Part shown: one piece after another, positions 7,273 to 13,854 of the stretch
Numbering within the stretch: the first letter of the stretch is position 1
How the letters are laid out: every line of letters begins with the position of its first letter
Notes under the pieces: model-generated
Seen by the model: the letters and a program-made list of their open reading frames with translations, nothing else
What the model was told of the DNA's origin: nothing
Database searches by the model: none
Made by a program: the position numbers and the translations under genes
DNA from: Clostridiales bacterium UBA1389
GTDB taxonomy: Bacteria; Bacillota; Clostridia; Oscillospirales; CAG-382
Length of the DNA stretch: 19,507 nucleotides
NCBI GenBank assembly: GCA_002305335.1
Contig: DBQR01000019.1
Location: 11,172-30,678 of the forward strand
Direction of reading: 5' to 3'

Positions 7273-8721
7273 ATGAAAAAGCAGTTACTTATAGTTTTTC
7301 TTTTATTAGCGCTTGTGCTTACCGCCTGCGGAAAGCCCACAGAGGATAAATCAACCGAAAGCAGCAACCTTTCGGAAAGCACCCCCCAATCAGAGGAAGA
7401 CAGTGCAACAAGCGAAGAAAGCGAAGAAAGCGAAATCAGCGAGGATGAAAGTATGGATATAAGCGACGAAACCTCCGCCCAGCCCATAGAACGCACCTGG
7501 CCTCATGTCACCGGCACCTTTATTCAGCCCTGGGCCTGCGCAAACTGGACAGTGGCAAACTGGAAAACCCATTTCAAAGGACTTAAGGAAGTGGGGATTG
7601 ATATTTTCATAGTCCAGTGGATTGCCGACACCCCCGAAGGCAAGTTTGAAAATGTATATTACCCCTCTTCCCTCACTCAGAACAACCGCACTTCCGGTTT
7701 TAAGGAATACCCCAATATGCTGCCCAATTTACTTGAGGCGGCGGAGGAATTGGGTATAAAGGTCTTTGTGGGGCTTAACAACGCCAACGAATGGTGGAGT
7801 TATGCCGTAACAAAGAACGACTGGAACATAAAACAGTCAAAGGTGGGAATTGATATTGCCACCGAAATCTATGATAAATATAAAAGCCAGTACCCCAATG
7901 CCCTTCACGGCTGGTACTTTGTGTGGGAAATGTATAACGGAATGTCGGGTTATGAAACAAAAGCGGGGGAATTTTTAAACATGTACCTTGACCCGCTGAC
8001 CGAACTTGACGCCTCCATGCCCATGCTGTTATCCCCCTATGTAAGGTCATCGGGTGGTAACGCCAAGAAGGCGGAGGAGGAATGGAAAAAGGTATTCGCC
8101 ACCGCCAACTTCCGGGAAGGAGATATATTCTGCTGCCAGGACGCAGTGGGAGCAGGGCATATAACCATCAACCAGCTGGACGCATATTTTGCGGCTCTGA
8201 AGGCGGCGGTCGACACCGAGGAAGGACTGATTTTCTGGGCAAACAGCGAAAACTTCACCCAGGACTTCCAGTCTGCCTATCTTTCCCGCTTCTTAAGGCA
8301 GATGGAGATAGCCCGGCCTTACGTTTCGGGGTATGTCACCTTTGCCTACTCCCATTACTATGCCAAGGACTATAACGGCAAGGCTGCCTTCCACCGGGCG
8401 TATAAATACTATTACGACACCGGCGACACACAGCCTGTTCTTGAAAATCCCGAAATAAGCTATACCGTCGAAGAGGATAAAGCGGTGCTTAATATTGTCT
8501 GCAAAAACAATAACGCCGGTATCGAGAAGGTTGTAATTTCGGTTTCGGGAAGGGGCGATACCGTAAAGAATATTGCCCTGAATCAGCTTGACAAGGATGA
8601 ATTCACCTTTAAACATACCGTAAGCCTTAAAAGCGGGGAAAGCAAAATCACCGTAAAAGTGACCGTCAACGACTATTACGGCAGCATATCCGAAAAAACG
8701 ATTGATATTGATTTGGGTTAA
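7273..8721 (+). CDS. DUF4434-like lipoprotein, putative extracellular glycosidase-fold protein
   Basis: This is a 482-residue predicted lipoprotein. Residues 1-19 form a lipoprotein signal peptide with lipobox LTAC (Cys19). A Ser/Glu-rich linker follows (about 22-75, with repeats such as SEESEESEISEDES). The core (about 77-330) begins VTGTFIQPWACANW and continues with LKEVGIDIFIVQWIAD, GIKVFVGLNNANEWW and GWYFVWEMYN. These resemble DUF4434 proteins, which are thought to have a TIM-barrel, glycoside-hydrolase-like fold. The Glu in WEMYN is a candidate acidic catalytic residue by analogy only. The C-terminal ~90 residues look like an Ig-like beta domain (NPEISYTVEEDKAVLNIVC). AGGAG (7261-7265) overlaps the fumarase stop and lies 7 bases before the ATG, so the gene is in the same operon. 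Substrate is unknown. Confidence 0.82.
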   Translation: MKKQLLIVFLLLALVLTACGKPTEDKSTESSNLSESTPQSEEDSATSEESEESEISEDESMDISDETSAQPIERTWPHVTGTFIQPWACANWTVANWKTHFKGLKEVGIDIFIVQWIADTPEGKFENVYYPSSLTQNNRTSGFKEYPNMLPNLLEAAEELGIKVFVGLNNANEWWSYAVTKNDWNIKQSKVGIDIATEIYDKYKSQYPNALHGWYFVWEMYNGMSGYETKAGEFLNMYLDPLTELDASMPMLLSPYVRSSGGNAKKAEEEWKKVFATANFREGDIFCCQDAVGAGHITINQLDAYFAALKAAVDTEEGLIFWANSENFTQDFQSAYLSRFLRQMEIARPYVSGYVTFAYSHYYAKDYNGKAAFHRAYKYYYDTGDTQPVLENPEISYTVEEDKAVLNIVCKNNNAGIEKVVISVSGRGDTVKNIALNQLDKDEFTFKHTVSLKSGESKITVKVTVNDYYGSISEKTIDIDLG

Positions 8722-8736
8722 AAACAAATAATCAAC

Positions 8737-8782
8737 AAATCACGCCTTTTTGCATAAACTGCAAACGAAAGGCGTGATTTTT
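8737..8782 (+). terminator. Strong Rho-independent terminator after the lipoprotein gene
   Basis: A 13-base stem, AAATCACGCCTTT (8737-8749) with AAAGGCGTGATTT (8768-8780), is extended by an inner TTGCA/TGCAA pairing (8750-8754 with 8760-8764) and followed by a T run (8778-8782). It ends the 6208-8721 operon. The 3' arm also carries AAAGG, the only candidate ribosome binding site for the micro-gene at 8783, so stem formation would both stop transcription and hide that site. Confidence 0.88.
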
Positions 8783-8929
8783 ATGTTCTGCAGGCGAAAA
8801 GCGGTGGGATTCAGCATATTGGCTTTTGGTGCGGGAGTGTTATTGGGCTGCTTTCTTCCGGCGCCTGCCATGGTATTTGTGTCGTCGGTTATTATAGTAG
8901 GGGCGGGGGTATTCATACTAATTGCGTAA
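8783..8929 (+). CDS. 48-residue two-helix membrane microprotein
   Basis: This is a short open frame. It starts MFCRRKAVGF, then has two hydrophobic segments (about residues 9-25 and 30-47) joined by a short turn with FLPAPAM. It is rich in Gly, Ala, Val and Phe and ends directly after the second helix. Basic residues near the N-terminus (Arg4, Arg5, Lys6) predict a cytoplasmic N-terminus. Support for coding: an uninterrupted frame, AAAGG (8768-8772) 10 bases before the ATG, and a second micro-gene only 12 bases downstream. The ribosome binding site is inside the 3' arm of the terminator stem. I do not recognise a named family; small two-helix proteins of this style with an N-terminal Cys/Arg motif are common in Clostridia. 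Function unknown; it may be sporulation-linked through its neighbour (inference). Confidence 0.6.
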   Translation: MFCRRKAVGFSILAFGAGVLLGCFLPAPAMVFVSSVIIVGAGVFILIA

Positions 8930-8941
8930 AGGGGAATCATA

Positions 8942-9028
8942 ATGAGGATTTATGTTATAAGGGCGCCAAGACTGTTAAGACCGCTGCTTAGGCGGCTGTT
9001 TAAAAGAAGAAGGTATGGTCACAAGTAA
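8942..9028 (+). CDS. spoVM: SpoVM-like sporulation micropeptide, 28 residues
   Basis: This 28-residue peptide begins MRIYVIRAPRLLRPLL and ends in a very basic tail (KRRRYGHK). It resembles SpoVM, the amphipathic peptide that marks the forespore membrane by binding curved surfaces and anchors the spore coat ATPase SpoIVA. Compared with the Bacillus subtilis peptide as I remember it (26 residues, starting MKFYTIKLPKFLGG), Met1, Tyr4, Ile6, Pro9, Leu12 and Arg17 are identical, and Lys to Arg or hydrophobic swaps fill most other positions. Pro9, important for membrane insertion depth, is kept. AAGGGG (8929-8934) lies 7 bases upstream, an excellent ribosome binding site, and the gene follows the 48-residue gene by 12 bases. 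The extra arginines at the C-terminus are unusual. The gene is too short for standard gene calling. Confidence 0.72.
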   Translation: MRIYVIRAPRLLRPLLRRLFKRRRYGHK

Positions 9029-9041
9029 AGAAGTATTACAT

Positions 9042-9067
9042 AAAAACCCCCGCATATCCTGCGGGGG
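9042..9067 (-). terminator. Rho-independent terminator of the asd operon
   Basis: CCCCCGCA (9047-9054) pairs with TGCGGGGG (9060-9067) around a five-base loop. On the minus strand it is followed by TTTTT (9046-9042), 10 bases after the aspartate-semialdehyde dehydrogenase stop. On the plus strand there is no T run, so it may only partly stop transcription from the micro-genes. Confidence 0.85.
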
Positions 9068-9076
9068 TGTAATTGT

Positions 9077-10153
9077 TTAGTACAGATAACCCAGCTTGTA
9101 AAGCAGTTCGGCGGTTAAGACTCCGCCCCCTGCGGCGCCCCGGAGGGTGTTGTGGGAAAGGCAGATGAATTTGTAATCGAAAATGCCGTCCTCCCTTAAT
9201 CTGCCGGCGGATATTCCCATGCCGCCGTAAATATCCCGGTCAAGGGAAGTCTGGGGACGGTTATCCTCCCCGAAGTAGGTTATAAACTGCTCCGGGGCAT
9301 GGGGGAGCTTAAGCTGTTGGGGGAGGGAGGTAAACTCCTTCCAGCGTTTTATAATCTCCTCCTTGGCGGGCTTTTTATTGAATTTCACCGATACTGCGGC
9401 AAGATGGCCGTCGGAAACGGGAACCCTGATGCACTGGGCGGAAATAACGGGGGAGTTTGCGTTTATGATTTTACCGTCTTCTATTTTTCCCCAGACCTTT
9501 AAGGGTTCCTTTTCGCTTTTTTCCTCCTCCCCGCCTATATAGGGGATAACATTGTCGATTATTTCGGGGAAAGTGTCAAAGGTTTTGCCGGCACCGGATA
9601 TTGCCTGAAAGGTGGTTACGTTTATATACACCGGCTCGAAATCCAGCAAGGGGGTGATGGCGGGAACATAAGACTGTATGGAACAGTTAGGCTTTACCGC
9701 GATAAACCCCTTTTGGGTGCCCAGACGCTTTTTCTGGACAGGAATGATATCGGTGTGACCGAAGTTTATTTCGGGTATAAGCATAGGCACGTCGGGTACG
9801 TGGCGGTTTGCGGAATTGTTTGAAACCACCGGTATTTCCGCCTTAGCGTATTCCTCCTCAAGGGCTTTTATCTTTTCCTTGGGCATATCCACCGCGCAGA
9901 AAACGAAGTCGCATTTCCCCACGGCGCTTGAAACGTCTTCGCCGTCGTACACCGGCATATTTTTAACCTCGTCGGGGCAGGGAATACTAAGCTTCCATCT
10001 TCCCTCTACGGCTTTTTCATAGGCTTTCCCCGCCGACGACTTTGAGGCGGCAAGGTAGGATATTTCAAAATAGGGGTGGTTTTCCAGCAGGGTGATGAAT
10101 CTCTGCCCCACCATTCCGGTGGCGCCTATTATTCCGGCTTTTATTTTAGACAT
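9077..10153 (-). CDS. asd: Aspartate-semialdehyde dehydrogenase
   Basis: This cytoplasmic enzyme reduces L-aspartyl-4-phosphate to L-aspartate-4-semialdehyde with NADPH, the branch point for lysine/diaminopimelate, threonine and methionine. The product has 358 residues. The N-terminal nucleotide-binding loop is GATGMVGQRF (10-19). The active-site cysteine is in KPNCSIQ (Cys157) and the general-base histidine in RVPVSDGH (His250). The C-terminus has GGGVLTAELLY. The length and KPNCS/GGGVLTAE style fit the archaeal/fungal-type branch of Asd, which also occurs in Firmicutes. AGGAGC lies 7 bases before the ATG. It is the last gene of a three-gene unit after the SGNH hydrolase and acetyltransferase genes, and a terminator follows. 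Lysine-pathway genes such as dapA are not adjacent in this window. Confidence 0.95.
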   Translation of the reverse strand: MSKIKAGIIGATGMVGQRFITLLENHPYFEISYLAASKSSAGKAYEKAVEGRWKLSIPCPDEVKNMPVYDGEDVSSAVGKCDFVFCAVDMPKEKIKALEEEYAKAEIPVVSNNSANRHVPDVPMLIPEINFGHTDIIPVQKKRLGTQKGFIAVKPNCSIQSYVPAITPLLDFEPVYINVTTFQAISGAGKTFDTFPEIIDNVIPYIGGEEEKSEKEPLKVWGKIEDGKIINANSPVISAQCIRVPVSDGHLAAVSVKFNKKPAKEEIIKRWKEFTSLPQQLKLPHAPEQFITYFGEDNRPQTSLDRDIYGGMGISAGRLREDGIFDYKFICLSHNTLRGAAGGGVLTAELLYKLGYLY

Positions 10154-10168
10154 AAAATCTGCTCCTGA

Positions 10169-10642
10169 CTATATAAGATTGGCGTATATTCCGGGGGATG
10201 AGCCTTCGATGACCGTCGCCCCGCATATTTTTTTGTAGAAATCCACAGGCCCCGCCGAGCCGATAACGGCATAAGCATAGCCTTCGTCCCGCATTGCCTC
10301 AAGGCATCTTAATAATAGGGCTTTTCCGATACCCAGCTTCCGTTTGCTTTCGGCAACGCCGGTAGGGCCGAAATAGGCCTTATAGGTGCAGTCATAGCCG
10401 GCAAAGCCCAGTATCTCCTTGGTCTGGGCATCTATGGCTATAAAACAGGAAACGGGGAACTTGGTAAAGGCGGTGTCGGTTTCGTTTGCCCAGCCTTCGT
10501 GGAAATTTTTCAGTATAAATTCATGGACCTTGTGTTTATTTGGGGTCATGGGACGGATGATTTTAATACCCTTTTCCGCAAGTTCGTTATATACGGCGGA
10601 ATTGTCCCCTATGTCATAAAGTTTAACAAGCAAATCCGGCAT
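10169..10642 (-). CDS. GNAT-family N-acetyltransferase
   Basis: The product (157 residues) is a soluble GNAT-fold acetyltransferase expected to move an acetyl group from acetyl-CoA to an unknown amine. The acetyl-CoA binding motif A is visible as GPTGVAESKRKLGIGKALLL (about residues 92-111), matching the R/Q-x-x-G-x-G/A pattern. It follows a beta strand ending GFAGYDCTY. The C-terminal FYKKICGATV is the usual motif B position with its Tyr. Residues 1-40 carry an extra N-terminal segment. AGAAAGGA lies 9 bases before the ATG. It sits 15 bases upstream of the asd start and 15 bases after the hydrolase stop, so all three are probably co-transcribed. The substrate cannot be predicted. Confidence 0.87.
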   Translation of the reverse strand: MPDLLVKLYDIGDNSAVYNELAEKGIKIIRPMTPNKHKVHEFILKNFHEGWANETDTAFTKFPVSCFIAIDAQTKEILGFAGYDCTYKAYFGPTGVAESKRKLGIGKALLLRCLEAMRDEGYAYAVIGSAGPVDFYKKICGATVIEGSSPGIYANLI

Positions 10643-10657
10643 AATCGGTTTTCCTTT

Positions 10658-11311
10658 CTAAAATTTGAATTTCCACTGCTTAAGGATATATCTTGCTATG
10701 GCGTAATGGGCGACGGGACCGGGATGAACCCTGTCATAGGAAAATACCTTGGTGTAGAGGGCTTTGCAGAGCCGGTCGAGTTCGGGCTGAAGGTCTATAT
10801 GGTTACAGTTATATTCATTAGCTGCTTTTTTGCACACCGCCGAATAGGCCAAAACGTCCTTCATGAATAGGTCTTTCCGGTTCAGTTCAAGGTAAAAGGG
10901 GGAAATAAGGGTAAAGCCCTTTAAATTTTTAACCGCATATTCGGTGATAAAGCGGATGTTTTCCTCGTATTCCTCAATACCCACCGCCACCTGTTTGTCC
11001 ATGTAGAAGTCGTGCTTCCGCCAGATGTCGTTTACCCCTATAAGGAGGGTGGCATAGTCGGGCTTTACGGTTTCGATGTCGTTTATCCATCTTGCCCTTA
11101 CCTGACGGGAGGTTTCGCCGGAAATTCCGGAATTGACGATTTTAATTTCCTTTTCGGGATATGTGGCGCTTATTATTTCGTGAATCCGTTTTACATAGCC
11201 GTCCCCCAGGCCGTTTGTATAGGTGCCGTAGGGACGCCCCCGACTGCAGTCGGTAACCGAATCGCCGGACATTAAAATAACCGTGTTCTTTTCAAAATCC
11301 TTGAAATTCAT
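10658..11311 (-). CDS. SGNH/GDSL-family hydrolase
   Basis: The product (217 residues) is an esterase/lipase-like SGNH hydrolase without signal peptide or membrane segment, so it is probably cytoplasmic. Catalytic blocks are all present: MSGDSVTD with nucleophile Ser18 (block I), NSGISGET with the oxyanion Gly (block II), LIGVNDIWR with Asn95 (block III) and DRVHPGPVAH with Asp193 and His196 (block V). This is the type often found acting on acetylated sugars or small acyl esters. AAGGGG lies 7 bases before the ATG. It is the first gene of the operon that continues with the GNAT enzyme and aspartate-semialdehyde dehydrogenase. A hydrolase removing acyl groups next to an acetyltransferase is suggestive, but the substrate is unknown. 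Confidence 0.9.
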   Translation of the reverse strand: MNFKDFEKNTVILMSGDSVTDCSRGRPYGTYTNGLGDGYVKRIHEIISATYPEKEIKIVNSGISGETSRQVRARWINDIETVKPDYATLLIGVNDIWRKHDFYMDKQVAVGIEEYEENIRFITEYAVKNLKGFTLISPFYLELNRKDLFMKDVLAYSAVCKKAANEYNCNHIDLQPELDRLCKALYTKVFSYDRVHPGPVAHYAIARYILKQWKFKF

Positions 11312-11340
11312 ACAAATACCCCTTTTTGTTCCCTATATGC

Positions 11341-11372
11341 CAAACCCAACCCCTGAAGGTTGGGTTTGTTTT
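11341..11372. terminator. Hairpin between the LRR gene and the SGNH operon
   Basis: CAAACCCAACC (11341-11351) pairs with GGTTGGGTTTG (11358-11368) across a six-base loop. It lies 24 bases after the stop codon of the leucine-rich-repeat gene, so it is probably that gene's minus-strand terminator. The T run (TTTT, 11369-11372) is on the plus strand instead; on the minus strand the stem is followed by GCATATAGG, so termination there may be weak and may let transcription run into the SGNH operon. I see no clear separate promoter for that operon. Confidence 0.6.
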
Positions 11373-11391
11373 ATGGGATTATTTAATTTGA

Positions 11392-13770
11392 TTATTCGGA
11401 AACGGTTTCGGCTGAGCTTTCGTTTGAGGAAGTATCCGATACCTCGCCGGATTCCTCGCCGGAAGTATCGTCATCGTCATCTTTCATCTTGTTTGTGATG
11501 GTGGCGTTCTTGAAGTAATCCGAAAGCACCTTGTAGTTCTTAACCTCGTTGCCCGAAATAATGATGGAGGTAACTCCCGTGTCCTTGAAGTAGGTTGTCA
11601 TACCCGCAACGCCCTCGTTGGTCAGCTTGTTGTCGGAAAAGTCAACGCTGGTGACATTGTAAAGCGGGGGGAGTTCCTTGTCCCCGTCTTTAACCTTAAG
11701 TTCGGTTTCGGGGAGGTTTGAAATATTGTTCTTTGCGCATTTGATTGAGGTAAGGGTCTTGAAGCCGAGCAGAGCTTCGATGCTTTCAAGTTCGTTGTCG
11801 GTAAGGTTTATGGAGGTTACCGCATCCAGCTTCTTGAGTCCCGAAATGTCCGTTATATCGTTTTCGCTGAGGTCAAGGGTGGTCAACGCCTTAAGGTCAT
11901 GTATGTCGATGTCATCCGTAAGCTTGTTGTTGGCAAGATTGATGGTCTTAAGGGTGTCGATGTTGTGGATTCCCTCTATTGTGGCAATCTCGTTGTCGTT
12001 TGCCGTAAGGGTGACGAGTGCCTTCAGGGTGGACAGGTCGGGGAGGGAGGTTATCTTGTTGTTATTTATAGTTAGCGTGGTTAAAGCCTTAAGGTCGTGA
12101 ATTCCCTCTATTGAGGTTATCTGGTTGTCGTTGAGGGTTATGGTGGTGAGGCTGTCAAGATTGTAAATACCCTCAACGTCGGTGATTGAGTTGTAGGAAA
12201 GGTCAATGGTCTTTAAGGATTTAAGGGAGGACAAATCGGGAATAAGGGTTATCTTGTTATATGTCAGACTTAGGGTTTCCAGCTTGTCCATACCCTTAAT
12301 TCCCGAAATATCGGTTATGGTGCCGGTTATTTCGTATTCGTCTTCTTCATTTTCCTCTTCGCTGGTTTCGCCGGTTTCACTGGTTTCGCTTACTTCGCTG
12401 GCTTCGCTTGTATCGCTGGTTTCCGTGTCTTCCTCGTCCTCATCGGACTTGGCGACTCTGGTTCCCTTAGCTTCAAGGATTTTCAGATTATCAAGACCTG
12501 ACATATCCGGGAAGGAGGTAAACTTGTTTTCGGAAATATAAAGGTTTTCAAGCTTGGTTAAAGAGGAAAGCACCGAAGCATCGGTTATTTCGTTCTTGTT
12601 TAGGTAAAGTGTTTTAAGCTCCTTAAGGTCCTTAAGGTCGGAAATGGATTCGATCTTGTTTGACGCCAGAGAAAGGGCGGTGAGGTTGGTAAGGTTCTTT
12701 ATGGGGGAAATATCCTCTACTTCGTTCCGGTCAAGGGCAAGGGTCTTAAGGGTGGTTATATTCGCCAGGGGGGTAATGTCGGAAATGCTGTTCCCGGCGG
12801 TAATCAGAACCTCCAGATTTGTAAGCTTGTCAACCCCTTCGATGGATTCTACCTTGGTACCGGATATATCCAGATTCTTAAGGGTAGTAAGGCTGTCTAT
12901 ACCGGAAAGCCGCTTTAAGGAGGAGGCGGCAAGGGAAAGATATTCCAGCTTGGAAAGGTCCTTGAAGACGGTAAGGTCGGTTATATCGTCAAGAGCGATA
13001 ATCTTTATAATTTCGTTGTAATTAAGGGAGGAACTGATCTGGTTGCTGTAAGCATAGAAGTTGTAATACCAGATTTCGGTGTTTATCTGGTCAAGGGCGG
13101 AGGAATCAAGGGCGGAAATGGTACGCAGATTGCGGAAATTAGCCAGATCCTTTGCCGAAGGCTTAATGTTGAAAATGTAAATGTAATCGTCCTGGGAATA
13201 AGGAAGGCTGGTTTCGCTATCTTCGCTATCTTCGCTGTCTTCGCTTGCTTCGCTTGTATCGCTTTCGTCCTGGGAATCGTCCTGACTTTCGGCGGATTCG
13301 TTTTGGCTTTCCTCGGAGGTTGCGTTTTCGCTTTCTTCCGAAAGAGTCTGGCTTTCTTCCGAAGCGGTTTCTTCACTTACCGAAGATTCCTCACTGGTCA
13401 GGGATTCCTCGCTTTCTTCCTCCGATTCGTCACTTTCCTCGCCGGAGGATTCGTCAAGCATTGCGGAGGCATACTTGGCGTTGCCTAAAACAATGTAGGA
13501 GTAGCCGGTGGGCTGGTAATTTTCCATATCAAAAGCGGAAAATGAATAGGCCATGAACTCGAATTTATCAAGCATTTCCTGGTCTAATTCTCTTGCATAA
13601 ACCCCTAATTCCTTGGCAAGGGCCTGCGCGAAGGCCTGGTTTTCAAACAGGGGGGATTTGTTAAGGAAGGCTTTCAGAAAAATTCCTACGCCTGCGCCGG
13701 ACACAAGAATACATAATACGATGGTGAAGATCAAGGTTCTTTTTAACTGGGTCCTTGTATATTTTGCCAT
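11392..13770 (-). CDS. Membrane-anchored leucine-rich-repeat surface protein
   Basis: The product has 792 residues. An N-terminal anchor helix (about 11-33) follows basic residues, so the rest is expected outside the cell. Then come an ordinary region (34-105), a Ser/Glu/Asp-rich tract (106-188), a short region (190-260), and about 17 leucine-rich repeats of 22 residues (271-690) of the internalin/SDS22 type, pattern LxxLxxLxLxxNxIxDIxxL. Two degenerate repeats and an acidic Ser-rich tail follow. Repeat 8 carries a 46-residue acidic insert (441-486) without shifting the 22-residue register on either side. There is no LPxTG sorting signal. GGAGGA lies 11 bases before the ATG and a good promoter lies upstream. 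Leucine-rich repeats usually bind proteins or glycans; the ligand here is unknown. Confidence 0.9.
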   Translation of the reverse strand: MAKYTRTQLKRTLIFTIVLCILVSGAGVGIFLKAFLNKSPLFENQAFAQALAKELGVYARELDQEMLDKFEFMAYSFSAFDMENYQPTGYSYIVLGNAKYASAMLDESSGEESDESEEESEESLTSEESSVSEETASEESQTLSEESENATSEESQNESAESQDDSQDESDTSEASEDSEDSEDSETSLPYSQDDYIYIFNIKPSAKDLANFRNLRTISALDSSALDQINTEIWYYNFYAYSNQISSSLNYNEIIKIIALDDITDLTVFKDLSKLEYLSLAASSLKRLSGIDSLTTLKNLDISGTKVESIEGVDKLTNLEVLITAGNSISDITPLANITTLKTLALDRNEVEDISPIKNLTNLTALSLASNKIESISDLKDLKELKTLYLNKNEITDASVLSSLTKLENLYISENKFTSFPDMSGLDNLKILEAKGTRVAKSDEDEEDTETSDTSEASEVSETSETGETSEEENEEDEYEITGTITDISGIKGMDKLETLSLTYNKITLIPDLSSLKSLKTIDLSYNSITDVEGIYNLDSLTTITLNDNQITSIEGIHDLKALTTLTINNNKITSLPDLSTLKALVTLTANDNEIATIEGIHNIDTLKTINLANNKLTDDIDIHDLKALTTLDLSENDITDISGLKKLDAVTSINLTDNELESIEALLGFKTLTSIKCAKNNISNLPETELKVKDGDKELPPLYNVTSVDFSDNKLTNEGVAGMTTYFKDTGVTSIIISGNEVKNYKVLSDYFKNATITNKMKDDDDDTSGEESGEVSDTSSNESSAETVSE
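12313..12450 (-). repeat. Acidic low-complexity insert inside leucine-rich repeat 8
   Basis: The DNA has repeated CTTCG/TTTCGCTGG-type units, encoding runs such as SEASEVSETSETGETSEEENEE. It adds 46 residues within one 22-residue repeat. Confidence 0.75.
13207..13455 (-). repeat. Ser/Glu/Asp-rich low-complexity tract
   Basis: The tract encodes about 83 residues of SEES, SEDSED and QDES units, with imperfect short tandem repeats of TCTTCGCTA/G type on the plus strand (about 13216-13268). It links the membrane-proximal part of the leucine-rich-repeat protein to the repeat domain and probably varies in length between strains. Confidence 0.75.
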
Positions 13771-13806
13771 TTTAGTTTTTATCCTCCGGATTTATAACTT
13801 CTCGTA

Positions 13807-13835
13807 ATAATAGCATATTTTATTAAAATTTGCAA
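13807..13835 (-). promoter_or_regulatory. Promoter of the leucine-rich-repeat gene
   Basis: On the minus strand, TTGCAA (13835-13830), a 17-base spacer and TATTAT (13812-13807) form a plausible sigma-A promoter (four of six and five of six consensus matches). It lies in the 84-base gap after the 435-residue protein gene and would start transcription about 30 bases before the ATG at 13770. Confidence 0.6.
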
Positions 13836-13854
13836 CAGTTTTTTATCTGCTCGA

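Noticed and set aside
8753..8760. CATAAACT, close to the sigma-E -10 consensus, upstream of the micro-genes
   Set aside because: It falls in the terminator loop, no -35 element lies at the right distance, and the start of RNA would fall on the ribosome binding site itself.
13207..13268. Short direct repeats that might suggest a CRISPR or a tandem array
   Set aside because: They are imperfect codon-level repeats of Ser/Glu/Asp units in an open reading frame, with no spacers.
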